A stretch of 37,646 nucleotides of DNA from Candidatus Obscuribacterales bacterium (GCA_021732565.1 JAKFUT010000192.1:1-37646), one strand, 5' to 3'. Shown: positions 24,534 to 34,139, counted from the stretch's first letter. Numbers and translations: made by a program. Notes: generated by a model not told the origin, from the letters alone.

Positions 24534-25271
24534 TCAGAGCAATTTCCCAAACGGATTGTCCTGCTGAAACTCATTCAATCGCTTTTCCAGTTCGGAAACG
24601 CGGCTTTGCAGCTTACTGACTAGTTCGGTCAAATTCTCTATTTGAGCTTGCCCGTTCTGCAGATCGCCATGAAATTGGCCGTTTTTTTCGCCAATTCTTG
24701 TGGACTTTCGATCGAGTTGTTCAATATGTCCTGCGTCGTCTTTGATGTCTTTGATCGTTAAAGAGACGATGGTTAACCCCATTTTTGCAAGGTCGGGAAT
24801 CACCATTTCCTGAATTTTACTCGAAAATGAATCTATGTTTTGAAGCAATTGCTCCACGTCCATCGTTCCAGCTAGACTTCGCAGCGGACCGATTAGGATC
24901 TCATGTGCAGTTGATTTTACTTCCTTGTCAGACTTTCCTAAGAAAAGCTCGGCTGCAGCTTTGATTGATTCCTCATTACAGATAACTTTGACCTGAGCAA
25001 TTGCTTCGATGTGAATTGGTACTCCCGACGGCGTAATTATCGGCGCGCCAGTTTTCATTTCAATGGACATGACTTCAAGAGGCAGATAAGCACGTTGCTC
25101 AAGCATCGGCCAGACGGGTGAACCTCCGGATGTGATAATGCGCGTCCCCATGCCACCGTAAACAATCATCGCCTGGTTAGGAGGGCACTTTTGATAGATT
25201 GACAAAACCAGGACCATCACGAAAAGCATTACGATGCCCGCGGCAATGGTCATCGCTAAATTCATGTCCAT
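24534..25271 (-). CDS. Short flotillin-like SPFH protein
   Basis: 245 residues from ATG 25271, with AAGGAGA about 8 bases upstream. Residues 5-27 are an N-terminal membrane anchor (AMTIAAGIVMLFVMVLVLSIY). Residues about 30-185 are an SPFH domain: KCPPNQAMIVYGG, IITSGGSPVWPMLEQRAYLPLEVMSI, GVPIHIEAIAQVKV, then KEVKSTAHEILIGPLRSLAGTM and LAKMGLTIVSLTIKDIKD, all typical of FloT/YuaG. Flotillins assemble in inner-membrane microdomains. The usual long EA-repeat coiled coil (whole protein about 450-500 residues) is missing and replaced by a short coiled coil at about 190-235, so this is about half length. No NfeD-type partner is adjacent. Confidence 0.85.
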   Translation of the reverse strand: MDMNLAMTIAAGIVMLFVMVLVLSIYQKCPPNQAMIVYGGMGTRIITSGGSPVWPMLEQRAYLPLEVMSIEMKTGAPIITPSGVPIHIEAIAQVKVICNEESIKAAAELFLGKSDKEVKSTAHEILIGPLRSLAGTMDVEQLLQNIDSFSSKIQEMVIPDLAKMGLTIVSLTIKDIKDDAGHIEQLDRKSTRIGEKNGQFHGDLQNGQAQIENLTELVSKLQSRVSELEKRLNEFQQDNPFGKLL

Positions 25272-25763
25272 GTTTCTTTCTCCTTGTTCGCAAATTTGCA
25301 AATGCCTAGTAGAAAAGCATTCACAAGTTAATCCTTTTTCCGAATCAACTTATCCTATTGCTATGTCCGGGTTTTGAGACCTTTAGTTAAATCGTCTTAT
25401 AGACAGAATAGTTGATGTGGCTGATGAAACCGAGTCTGTTAATAGCGGCTTAATGAATGAGTTCGCCAACCACCTGATTGAATATCCGCCTATTCGCTCA
25501 CAGGCTCACATGCAGAAATCTCATTGCTTTCACCCGTCACATTATATCTGCAGCCCCGTCATGCATGAGTCATCGTCCGAGCACCGGTTCAACGAATTGG
25601 TGCCCAATTGCTTTCTTCCGCTCGCCGGAATATTTCCGCAACTGTCACAGAGGAAATCACGGCTACCTGCCACTTCAAATGCGGATATAAAGCCTAGTAT
25701 CATCTCTAAAAATGAAGGAAACGACATCGGTGTCAACGATTAAACCATCGGCCACGCACTCGT
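25272..25763. other. Intergenic region, no supported gene
   Basis: About 490 bases. Overlapping ORFs on both strands (plus 25417-25743 from a GTG; minus 25542-25736 with a CDSCG motif) cannot both be real and neither has a good ribosome binding site. The promoter of the flotillin gene must be here. Confidence 0.35.
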
Positions 25764-26024
25764 TCACTTTTGTGGAACAGTAAAGGTTGTTGACGCGCAG
25801 CCAAACCGATTGGTTTTATCACATGCAATCGCGGTAATTCTGTACGAAGTTGCGGTGTCCGGCAACATCAATTTCACTGTTGCTTTTCCGTGTGAGTCGG
25901 TGACGACACCGGGTTGAAACTTCACGCAAGGTGCAGTGTTCTTCGGATAGGCAAGTGCAGTTAGCCAATTGTCGCCTTTTGGAATATTGAACCATGGGAG
26001 ACCACTGCAACCAGAAAAATACCC
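25764..26024 (-). pseudogene. Relic of an alpha-2-macroglobulin-like protein
   Basis: An open minus-strand frame runs from a TAG at 26025-26027 to a TGA at 25764-25766 and has no suitable start codon. Its translation includes VTDSHGKATVKLMLPD and TATSYRITAIACDKTNRFG, the signature of the A2M domain of bacterial alpha-2-macroglobulins (TD..GKA.V...LPD..T.wR..a.A.....FG). Full proteins have 1,500 or more residues; only about 86 are left here. The segment is therefore a decayed fragment, unless a non-standard start makes it a tiny protein. Confidence 0.55.
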
Positions 26025-26027
26025 CTA

Positions 26028-26364
26028 GTCACTTCAAAATTTCGCTGACATCGATAGGTGTATTATCCGCGAGACAATCCATTTATTATCCAGAGATAAC
26101 CACTATCATAAGTTAAGGGCGTAAATGCAGAAACTTCCGCAGAACAACCTCATCCTGCTGGCATGTCGAGCCGGGACGCAAGAGTTATCGCTAATAGATA
26201 TCGCTTTGCATCGCTAAAAGGCATCGATTGGTACCGATATCGGTTTACACGTTTGGACAGGAGCGCCAATGGAACCGCGAAGGTTTCGAGAAGGTTTCGG
26301 GCAAATGTGCTTATATATGGCAAACTGTCACTGACCTTGTAGACTCCGAGGAGAGTTCCCACCA
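26028..26364. promoter_or_regulatory. Upstream region of the Pls-like operon with a 12-bp palindrome
   Basis: The perfect palindrome ACCGATATCGGT lies at 26233-26244, about 120 bases before the synthetase start; its core CCGATATCGG also occurs in the repeat array at 9771. GAGGAGA at 26349-26355 is the ribosome binding site. The region holds no credible ORF. An operator role is a guess from position and symmetry. Confidence 0.4.
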
Positions 26365-29300
26365 ATGTCGCACCTTTTGGGCGAACCGGATCCCCAACTT
26401 CTCAAGAACGAAACGCTGGTGGAGATTTTCGAAGCCACTGCGCAAAATCACCCGCATCAACCTGCCGTGATAGTGCAAGATCGAACAGTAATGTACTCGG
26501 AACTGGTGATACGGGTCGATGAGTTATGTCGGCAACTCACCGCTCAAGGCGTGACACGTGGGGCGCGCGTTGCCATGTTGATGCCTCGCGGGATTGAAGC
26601 CTGTGCCGCGCTACTGGCGATAATGAAGTGCGGTGCAGCATATGTACCGATTGATCCCTCCTATCCGGATGAGCGATGTGTGTTCATCGTAGGTGATTGT
26701 CAGGCTGCAGCAGTCATGACTACCAGAGCGCTCTTTCCTCGTGCTCAATTTGGTGCTCTGGCGATTGTAGTGGTGGATTTCAACGAGGTTGCTGCAAAGC
26801 GAACATCACAGAATCTTGTTGAATCCGCTGCCTTGCCAGACGATATTGCGTACATTATTTACACCTCAGGCACGACAGGGAAACCGAAAGGTGTTCCTAT
26901 CACACATCGCAGTGCTTGCCATTTCGTTCGGGCAGAAGCCAAGTTATTTTCCCTTAATTGCCATGATCGCATTTATCACGGGTTTTCATTGTCATTCGAT
27001 GCGTCGGTGGAGGAGTTATGGCTTGCGTGGTTTGCCGGCGGCAGTCTGGTACTGGCTCCTGACGAGATTGCCCGCAGCGGACGCGAATTGGCTCACTGGT
27101 TGAGTCAGCAAGATATAACGGTTCTCTCCTGCGTACCGACTTTGCTGTCACTTTTTGAGGACGACATTCCGAGTATGAAGCTGCTGATTCTTGGCGGCGA
27201 AGTATGTGCACCGTCGCTGGTGGCACAATGGGCAAAAAACGGTCGGCGCATGGTTAACACTTACGGCCCCACCGAGGCAACCGTAGTGTCGACCTATGCA
27301 TGGTGTCACGCTGACCAGCCAGTCACTATCGGGCGGCCCCTTCCCAATTATGTGGCTTCCATTCTGGATGAAAGCCTTCGCCCGGTAGCTGACGGCGAAT
27401 CGGGCGAACTGTGTTTGGGTGGACCAGGGTTAGCTTCGGGCTACTTAAATCGCGAGGAGCTTACCCGCATCAAGTTCATTGACAACCCTCAGGCTGACGA
27501 GCTCGATGCACCAGCGCGTCTCTACCGTACCGGAGATCGCGTTCGGCTCAACAGCGGGGGAGAACTGGAGTTTTTAGGTCGAGTAGATGATCAGGTAAAG
27601 CTCAGAGGTTACCGCATCGAGCTGGGCGACGTCGAGGCTGCTCTGCTTACACTTCCCGGTGTTCGTCATGCAGCAGTAACTGTGCGGGAGGACATTCCCG
27701 GCCTGCCACAGCTGGTAGGTTATGTTACTCCAAAGGATCCAACCGGTGAACCGTTCGACGAAGCGCTCTTTCGAACAATTCTACGCAGCCAGCTGCCGGC
27801 GTTTATGGTTCCCGCATTGATCGAAACCATACCGGCTATTCCTATTTTAGTAAGCGGAAAGATTGATCGAAAAGCACTCCCTCCACCGGTTAATCGAACA
27901 GCTAACGTAAGCCCGAGCACGACAGCGGAAGGTCACAGCGACATGGAGCGGTCGGTTATTGCGGCCTGGAGCGATCTCTTTCCGGGGCAATCAGTCGGAC
28001 GAACAGATAATTTTTTCGACCTTGGAGGGCATTCACTCCTGGCGACGCGTATGATTTCAGACTTTCGCCGGCGCCCCGGACTAGGCGAAGCCTCCGTTGT
28101 CGACGTCTATCGCCACCCTGTTTTGACTGAATTTTCTGCTTGCCTGGAGACCCGGTTGCAAGCAAGTCCTGCTGTGCAAAAATCATCCAAAGTAGCGCCT
28201 GTCGGTAGCCCGGTCCGTTGGTGCTGCTGGGTCGCACAGTTGCTGGGGCTTTATCTTGTTTTCGCCATTTTTTCGTTGCAGTGGTTCATCCCATGGTTCG
28301 TGTTCGACTATTTCGAAGACGTTAGTCATCGTTTGATGTTTGCCGGTTTACTGGGACTGGCTGTGGCCTTTGCGTTTCAACCAGTGCAAATGGTTCTTTG
28401 CGTTGCCGTAAAGTGGATTGTCATCGGTCGTTACAAAGAAGGCGACTATCCTTTGTGGAGTTCCTACTATTGGCGCTTCTGGCTTGTTAATAGCCTCTAC
28501 AGGCTATTTGCCTTCAGCAGCCTGCACGGCACTCCGTTCATGCCCCAACTTTGCCGTTTTATGGGGACCAAAGTAGGGAAAAATGTCTTCATTGCTGCCG
28601 ATATTGCAGGCAGTGATCTAATAGACATTGGTGAAGGGACGAGTCTGAGTTCCGGTGCTCAGTTAAGGTTCTTTTCCGTAGAAGACGGGCTTCTCAAGTT
28701 ACGCAGAATCCGCATTGGTGCTAATTGCGAAATTGGCCAGCATGCCATCATAGAAGGTGGCGCTGTCATGGAAGACAACTCGACGCTTGGCCCTCTTTCT
28801 TTGCTAAAAGAAGGCGATGTTTTACCGGCCAATGAGGTGTGGGAAGGATCACCGGCACGGCGGATAGAATCGAATGATCCAAAATTGCCACCGGCTCCTT
28901 CCATTGGCCCCTGGCAGAGATTTGTTTCTCTGTGCTGTTATAGTTTCGGCTTTCTTCTGTTGGCTGTCTTTCCACTTGTATCTTCCATTCCGGGCGGGCT
29001 TCTCCTTGGTTGGGTAGACAATAACTTCGCGTGGTATTGGGCCGCGGCCACCACCCCTCTGGTTGTCGCTTCGTTCATGCTCTTTCTGGCATTGCAGATA
29101 GCCTTGACCAAACGTCTTTTAATGGGCGAGGTTCACGCTGGTCGCCACCCTCTGCATGGTTGGTTCTACATTAAGCACTGGTTTTGCGATCAGCTGATCC
29201 GTCTCAGTCTAGACCTGCTGTTTCCTGCTTATTCGACCCTGTATCTGGCGCCGTGGCTACGTTTGATGGGAGCGAAACTGGGACGCCATGCCGAAGTGTC

Positions 29301-30327
29301 CACAATGATGCATTTTACTCCGGACCTGGTAGACCTGGGCGACGATGTATTTGTAGCCGACGCCGCTAGCGTAGGTGCATCTAGAGTCAGCGGTGGCTGG
29401 ATTGAATTGGCTCCGGTGAAAATCGGCAACGCCTCATTCATTGGCAACAGCGCTGTTATTTCCGGCGGCACCGAATTGGGAGAAAAATGTTTGATCGGCT
29501 GTCTGTCGACGCCACCGAGATCGCCTCAAGAGCGTGCTCGCTACGACGCGTCGTGGATGGGCTCACCGGCGATGCTTCTCCCCAATCGCCTGATCAATAA
29601 GGATTTTTCCGACGAGTTTACTTATCGTCCTTCCAGGCAATTGTATTTCATGCGTGGAGCAATTGAACTTGTGCGGATGATTCTTCCCGGTACCGTTGTT
29701 GTAGCTGGAAGCCTGGCGCTGATGACCCTGGTGTCCGAGGTATCTGATTACCTTGTTGAATGGTGGCATCTAGTTGCGGTTTTTCCATTCTTCAGTGTGC
29801 TCTTAGGGCTACTGGCGGTAGTTGTCACTGTCGCCTCAAAGTGGTTGATTGTCGGGCGCTATCGTGCGGGAGAGCGTCCGCTGTGGAGTACGTTTGTCTG
29901 GCGGGCTGAGTTGGTTACCGCGCTGCATGATTACCTGGCGACGCCCATGATGCTTAGCCCTCTTCGAGGAACTCCGTTCTTGAGCTGGTACTTTCGAGCA
30001 ATGGGGGCACGCGTTGGAGCCAATGTTTACTTCGATTCTACTTTTATGACAGAATTCGATCTGATTGACATTGGCTCAAACTCCTGCATTGATACTGAAT
30101 GCGATTTGCAGACACACTTGTTTGAAGACCGGGTGATGAAAATGTCTTTTGTGCGTGTAGGAGAAGGATGCACAGTTGGCGCATTTTCGGTGGTCTTATA
30201 TGATGCCACACTGGCCGATGGCGTGAATGTTGCACCTCTCTCTCTGGTCCTCAAAGGAGAAGCACTGCACGGAAAAAATGGCCGATGGATCGGGTCACCG
30301 GTGGCGGTGCAATCGGGGCGCCACTGA
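26365..30327 (+). CDS. Pls/PosA-type non-ribosomal peptide synthetase (homopoly-amino-acid synthetase-like)
   Basis: 1320 residues, close to the roughly 130 kDa of Streptomyces Pls. Residues about 20-510 are an adenylation domain (YTSGTTGKPKG at 166-176; NTYGPTEA; YRTGDRVR; GYRIELGDVE). A carrier domain has its phosphopantetheine serine at 557 (FFDLGGHSLL). Then come six membrane helices in three pairs (near 619-675, 852-910 and 1098-1150), each pair followed by a left-handed beta-helix acyltransferase-like domain (about 734-835, 968-1070 and 1213-1318) ending (W)(E/M/I)GSPA. There is no classical condensation or thioesterase domain. This is the layout of the enzymes that make epsilon-poly-L-lysine and related isopeptide polymers at the membrane. 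My hand alignment to GrsA gives the specificity residues D-A-E-S-I-G-T-V-V-K; I cannot assign the amino acid. Start is fixed by GAGGAGA. Confidence 0.92.
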   Translation: MSHLLGEPDPQLLKNETLVEIFEATAQNHPHQPAVIVQDRTVMYSELVIRVDELCRQLTAQGVTRGARVAMLMPRGIEACAALLAIMKCGAAYVPIDPSYPDERCVFIVGDCQAAAVMTTRALFPRAQFGALAIVVVDFNEVAAKRTSQNLVESAALPDDIAYIIYTSGTTGKPKGVPITHRSACHFVRAEAKLFSLNCHDRIYHGFSLSFDASVEELWLAWFAGGSLVLAPDEIARSGRELAHWLSQQDITVLSCVPTLLSLFEDDIPSMKLLILGGEVCAPSLVAQWAKNGRRMVNTYGPTEATVVSTYAWCHADQPVTIGRPLPNYVASILDESLRPVADGESGELCLGGPGLASGYLNREELTRIKFIDNPQADELDAPARLYRTGDRVRLNSGGELEFLGRVDDQVKLRGYRIELGDVEAALLTLPGVRHAAVTVREDIPGLPQLVGYVTPKDPTGEPFDEALFRTILRSQLPAFMVPALIETIPAIPILVSGKIDRKALPPPVNRTANVSPSTTAEGHSDMERSVIAAWSDLFPGQSVGRTDNFFDLGGHSLLATRMISDFRRRPGLGEASVVDVYRHPVLTEFSACLETRLQASPAVQKSSKVAPVGSPVRWCCWVAQLLGLYLVFAIFSLQWFIPWFVFDYFEDVSHRLMFAGLLGLAVAFAFQPVQMVLCVAVKWIVIGRYKEGDYPLWSSYYWRFWLVNSLYRLFAFSSLHGTPFMPQLCRFMGTKVGKNVFIAADIAGSDLIDIGEGTSLSSGAQLRFFSVEDGLLKLRRIRIGANCEIGQHAIIEGGAVMEDNSTLGPLSLLKEGDVLPANEVWEGSPARRIESNDPKLPPAPSIGPWQRFVSLCCYSFGFLLLAVFPLVSSIPGGLLLGWVDNNFAWYWAAATTPLVVASFMLFLALQIALTKRLLMGEVHAGRHPLHGWFYIKHWFCDQLIRLSLDLLFPAYSTLYLAPWLRLMGAKLGRHAEVSTMMHFTPDLVDLGDDVFVADAASVGASRVSGGWIELAPVKIGNASFIGNSAVISGGTELGEKCLIGCLSTPPRSPQERARYDASWMGSPAMLLPNRLINKDFSDEFTYRPSRQLYFMRGAIELVRMILPGTVVVAGSLALMTLVSEVSDYLVEWWHLVAVFPFFSVLLGLLAVVVTVASKWLIVGRYRAGERPLWSTFVWRAELVTALHDYLATPMMLSPLRGTPFLSWYFRAMGARVGANVYFDSTFMTEFDLIDIGSNSCIDTECDLQTHLFEDRVMKMSFVRVGEGCTVGAFSVVLYDATLADGVNVAPLSLVLKGEALHGKNGRWIGSPVAVQSGRH

Positions 30328-30345
30328 TCTAAGGCGTGTCGGGCT

Positions 30346-31059
30346 ATGTTAACAAGCGAGAGTTTCAACAACAGGGGCTTACCCGACCAGGGCAGGCAAA
30401 TCGTCTCCGTGCAAACGCTGGCTGGAGAGGTTAGGCTGCGATGGAGTTGCACTGATGATTTTTCAGCGGAGTTGTCTCGGTTTGAATCGATGTTGTCTTT
30501 GTCTGAACGGGCGCATGTGGCCGCCGCCAGAACCGGCACTTTGAGAAGATCTCGCCTGGTGTCTCGGGCGGTACTGCGCGAAGAACTGTCCATTGTTACC
30601 GGGCGGCCCGCAGAGAGTTTAATCATTGAAACCGACTCGGATGGAAAACCTTTTCTCAGTGCCACACTTTTTTCAAAGATAAGGTTTAACCTGTCGCACT
30701 CAGCTAATTGGTGTGTGCACGCACTTAGCGAACAGGGTTTTGAAATTGGTGTGGATCTGGAAGTGATCAACGCACAAACGATCTCGTCCAATCTGGTTGA
30801 GCAGGTAATGAGTGAGAAGGAACAGCGAGAATGGTACGCTCTTCCCGAAGAACTGCGCCAGCATGTCTTTTTTCAAAACTGGGCCGATAAAGAAGCTGTT
30901 CTAAAAGCAACGGGTTGCGGGCTTCAAGGTTTGCAGCGGTACAAACGAGAGAATGTCGGCACGGCTTCATGTCGAGGGCAGGTGTGGCAAGTTATACAGC
31001 TTGCTGCACCGCTTGGATTTGTTGCCTCGTTAGCGGTGCCGATGGCAGAGAGTCGATAA
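30346..31059 (+). CDS. Sfp-type 4'-phosphopantetheinyl transferase
   Basis: 237 residues, starting 18 bases after the synthetase stop, so almost surely in its operon. The motifs IGVDLEVI (134-141) and FFQNWADKEAVLKATGCGL (W at 179) are the Mg-binding and CoA-binding signatures of Sfp/EntD/HetI-type enzymes, which transfer phosphopantetheine from CoA to a carrier serine. The upstream segment RRSRLVSRAVLREELS and FNLSHSANWCVHAL also fits. The obvious client is Ser557 of the synthetase. The start codon ATG 30346 lacks a strong ribosome binding site, consistent with coupled translation. Confidence 0.92.
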   Translation: MLTSESFNNRGLPDQGRQIVSVQTLAGEVRLRWSCTDDFSAELSRFESMLSLSERAHVAAARTGTLRRSRLVSRAVLREELSIVTGRPAESLIIETDSDGKPFLSATLFSKIRFNLSHSANWCVHALSEQGFEIGVDLEVINAQTISSNLVEQVMSEKEQREWYALPEELRQHVFFQNWADKEAVLKATGCGLQGLQRYKRENVGTASCRGQVWQVIQLAAPLGFVASLAVPMAESR

Positions 31060-31289
31060 ATTCCGGGTTGCTCTTCATCATCAGGAGAGCCCGCCATCCA
31101 TGTGAGCACCTGACAGTGTCGGTCAACAATATTTGTATAGTACGGCGATCAATGAAATTGGGTTTGATCATATCGAATGTGATCATTGCATTGAAATTCA
31201 TTGAGAGGCTTTATATCTCGATGCGACTAAGGAAAAATAGCGCTGAAAACGCTAATATCTCATGTCAGGTTTTTTCGGGGAGGTATCTC

Positions 31290-33959
31290 ATGCCAGGTCG
31301 CGTATTATTTTGCGTGGTCGGTGCTTTGCTTGTCCTCTTTGTTTGTTCGGCGGCAAATTCGCAGTCGCAGAGCGGTCAGAAATCAGATCCGCACCGCCTT
31401 CCTGATTATGCACAACCACAAAGCTATGACGTGGATGTGACTCCTGATCTGGAAAAGGCCACCTTTACGGGACAGGTTCTCATCAAACTCAAGCTAATCC
31501 GAGCCTCAAATCAAATTGTCCTCAACGCTGCAAATCTGACAGTTGACAACGCATCTATCAAGGCCGAAGCGGGAACAACCTCCAGAGGCAATGTCTCATT
31601 ACAAAAACAAACCGAGCGTGCGATTATCACCTTTCCTTTGCTACTCAAACCTGGTGAGTATATTCTGAGCATGCACTATGCCGGGTCTTTGAACGATGAA
31701 TTGCGAGGCTTCTACCGTTCCTCATACAAGGATCAAAGCGGAAAACAGTCCTACATGGCAGTAACGCAAATGGAGGCCACTGACGCCAGGCGCATGTTCC
31801 CTTGTTTCGATGAACCGGCATTCAAAGCAACTTTCAAATTGACAGCAAGGATCGCACCAAATCTGGTGGCAATTGGAAATGTTCCGATTGAAGAGGAATC
31901 GATCGACGAAAAACTGCACAAGAAAGTAGTGCGATTTGAAGCAACTCCGAAAATGTCCAGCTATCTGGTGGCACTAATAGTTGGCGACTTCAAAGCGACC
32001 CAACCGGTGGTGGCCGACGGAATTCCCATTCGAGTGTGGTGCGCAGGAAGAGATCCATCACTGGGCAATTACAGCCGCGATACCGCAGCCAAAGTAATTC
32101 CCTACTTGAACTCCTATTTCAAAATTAAGTATCCGTGGAAGAAACTCGACCTCATCGCAATTCCGGACTTCGACGCAGGGGCGATGGAGAATCCGGGTGC
32201 GGTTACATTTCTCGAAAGCTTATTGCTGGTAGATGAGAAAACTGCTTCACTTCGATCACGTCAGGCGATGGCATCAGTTATGGCCCATGAACTTGCCCAC
32301 ATGTGGTTTGGCGACCTGGTCACCATGAAGTGGTGGGATGATCTCTGGTTGAACGAAGCGTTTGCAACCTGGATGGCAGTTAAGACGGTCTCAGCTGTGG
32401 TTCCTGAGTGGGATTACATGACCACATTCGGAGATGAGCGTCAGGAGGCAATGCGTACGGACGCCACTCGTGCCACCAGGTCCATACACTCGGCGGTTCT
32501 CGATCCGCAAGAAGCACAACAAATGTTTGACGAAATTACGTACGAAAAAGGTGCCTGTGTGCTAAAAATGCTCGAGGTCTACACGGGTGAGGATGAGTTT
32601 CGAGAAGGCATTCGGCGTTACATAGAGAAATTTTCTTACGGCAACGCTACTATGTCAGACTTGTGGAAGGCGTTAGAGGAATCCTCCGGAAAGCCGGTGA
32701 GTGAAATGATGAATGCCTGGGCCAATCAGGGTGGTTATCCGCTGATCAGTGTCTCGCAAAAGGATGGCAAACTCACTTTGAGACAAGAAAGATTTTGGCT
32801 GCGGCCGGGAGAAGCACAGTCGACAGCACTGTGGCAGGTGCCGGTCGCCATTCGGTATTTAGATGATACTGTTCAAGGCCATTCCGTCAAATCAGACAAG
32901 ATTGCTTTACTGAAGGCTCGCAGCGAAGAACTCAGCATGGAGAGGCCCGACTCGGACTTCACCGCCAACGCAGGAGGATTCGGCTATTATCGCGTCTCCT
33001 ATTCCCCTCCGCTTTACAAAAAGTTGTTGACACATGCATGCGACCATATGACACCGCTTGAGAGGTTTGCGCTGCTGGGAGACCAATTCGCTTTGTGCAT
33101 TGCGGGCAAAGTAGGATTGGAAGACTATATGTCGGTGCTGGAAGTTAGCCGTAATGAAACTGATCCTGATGTCCGGGAAACGATTCTGGAGCAGCTCCGC
33201 TTTTTAGATTTGTTCGTAGATAAACCTACGCGTCCGGCTTTTGAAAAATTTGTGCAGAATTTGCTACGACCTACTCAAACGAAATTGGGCTGGGTTGCGC
33301 GCGAAGAAGACTCCGACAAGACAAAACTGCTGCGCGGAAGGATTATCGAAATTCTGGGCACTGTTGGTGGTGACACCGCGGTTGTTGCAACTGTGCGCAA
33401 GCTGTTTGAACAATATGTCCAAACCCCTTCCAGCGTTGATCCAAATCTGATCGACGCCATAACAACGGTGGTGGCGTTCAATGGTCATCAGACAGAATTC
33501 GATCAGATAACAAAACTATGGAAAGCGGCAAAAACTCCTGAGATAGAGAAACGGAACCTGTTTGCATTAGCTGCGTTCCATGAACCAGTCTTGCGAGCCA
33601 AAGTTTTGCAAATGGCCCTGCAAACGCCGGTAAGACCGCACGACGGATCGAGCTTGTTGTCCAGCGAGTTGAGAAGTATGGCGGGCAAAGCTGACGCATT
33701 GATTTTCATTCAAAAGAATTGGCCGGCAATAAAAAAACGCTTTACCGATCACATGCAGGCAGGAATTGCGAGCAACTGCGATCACTTTGTTGAGGAGGCT
33801 CAATACCGCACAATTGCTGAATTCTTCAAGACAAACAAAATTGACGCGGGAGACTCGAGCATAAGCAGAATGCTTGAGCGATTGCAGATTAATGGACAAT
33901 TCAGGAAACAGTCTGGCGCCAAGTTGAATAAATGGCTTGCGTCTCATACAAATAGTTGA
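31290..33959 (+). CDS. Secreted M1 zinc aminopeptidase
   Basis: 889 residues from ATG 31290, chosen because GGGGAGG lies 6 bases upstream and the next 28 residues are a signal peptide (VLFCVVGALLVLFVCSAANSQ). The frame is open back to 30915, but this would overlap the transferase gene and hide the signal. Residues 297-301 are the substrate-binding GAMEN; the zinc site is HELAH (333-337) with the third ligand Glu356 (NEAFATWM). A C-terminal ERAP1-like helical domain (about 540-885) completes the M1 family layout. M1 enzymes remove N-terminal residues from peptides. It follows the transferase by 230 bases on the same strand. In Streptomyces the epsilon-polylysine-degrading enzyme Pld is an aminopeptidase-type zinc enzyme encoded beside pls, so the same role is plausible here. 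Confidence 0.9.
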   Translation: MPGRVLFCVVGALLVLFVCSAANSQSQSGQKSDPHRLPDYAQPQSYDVDVTPDLEKATFTGQVLIKLKLIRASNQIVLNAANLTVDNASIKAEAGTTSRGNVSLQKQTERAIITFPLLLKPGEYILSMHYAGSLNDELRGFYRSSYKDQSGKQSYMAVTQMEATDARRMFPCFDEPAFKATFKLTARIAPNLVAIGNVPIEEESIDEKLHKKVVRFEATPKMSSYLVALIVGDFKATQPVVADGIPIRVWCAGRDPSLGNYSRDTAAKVIPYLNSYFKIKYPWKKLDLIAIPDFDAGAMENPGAVTFLESLLLVDEKTASLRSRQAMASVMAHELAHMWFGDLVTMKWWDDLWLNEAFATWMAVKTVSAVVPEWDYMTTFGDERQEAMRTDATRATRSIHSAVLDPQEAQQMFDEITYEKGACVLKMLEVYTGEDEFREGIRRYIEKFSYGNATMSDLWKALEESSGKPVSEMMNAWANQGGYPLISVSQKDGKLTLRQERFWLRPGEAQSTALWQVPVAIRYLDDTVQGHSVKSDKIALLKARSEELSMERPDSDFTANAGGFGYYRVSYSPPLYKKLLTHACDHMTPLERFALLGDQFALCIAGKVGLEDYMSVLEVSRNETDPDVRETILEQLRFLDLFVDKPTRPAFEKFVQNLLRPTQTKLGWVAREEDSDKTKLLRGRIIEILGTVGGDTAVVATVRKLFEQYVQTPSSVDPNLIDAITTVVAFNGHQTEFDQITKLWKAAKTPEIEKRNLFALAAFHEPVLRAKVLQMALQTPVRPHDGSSLLSSELRSMAGKADALIFIQKNWPAIKKRFTDHMQAGIASNCDHFVEEAQYRTIAEFFKTNKIDAGDSSISRMLERLQINGQFRKQSGAKLNKWLASHTNS

Positions 33960-34139
33960 TACCACCTCGCAATTGGTGCTCAGTTACTGCAATCGACGGA
34001 TGTTTAACATTTGCAAATGCCGCTCTAATGTCTAATGGTGGCATCCGAAAATCCCTTGTGAACCATCTTAGCGGAGCCTGACCGGGTATATACTTCGGAC
34101 ATCGTTTTGATCAGCGCTCCCTTCGTAGACCTCAACAGG

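Noticed and set aside
24402..24623. 73-residue plus-strand ORF with a purine-rich leader
   Set aside because: It overlaps the end of the flotillin gene by 90 bases and has no protein-like pattern.
25417..25743. 108-residue plus-strand ORF and the minus ORF 25542-25736 with CDSCG
   Set aside because: Mutually overlapping, no ribosome binding sites and no family match.
30027..30791. 254-residue minus-strand ORF
   Set aside because: Ser/Arg/Pro-rich shadow across the end of the synthetase and the transferase, both clearly coded on the plus strand.
30915..31289. Longer N-terminus for the M1 aminopeptidase
   Set aside because: It overlaps the transferase gene by about 145 bases and would bury the signal peptide; GGGGAGG marks the start at 31290.
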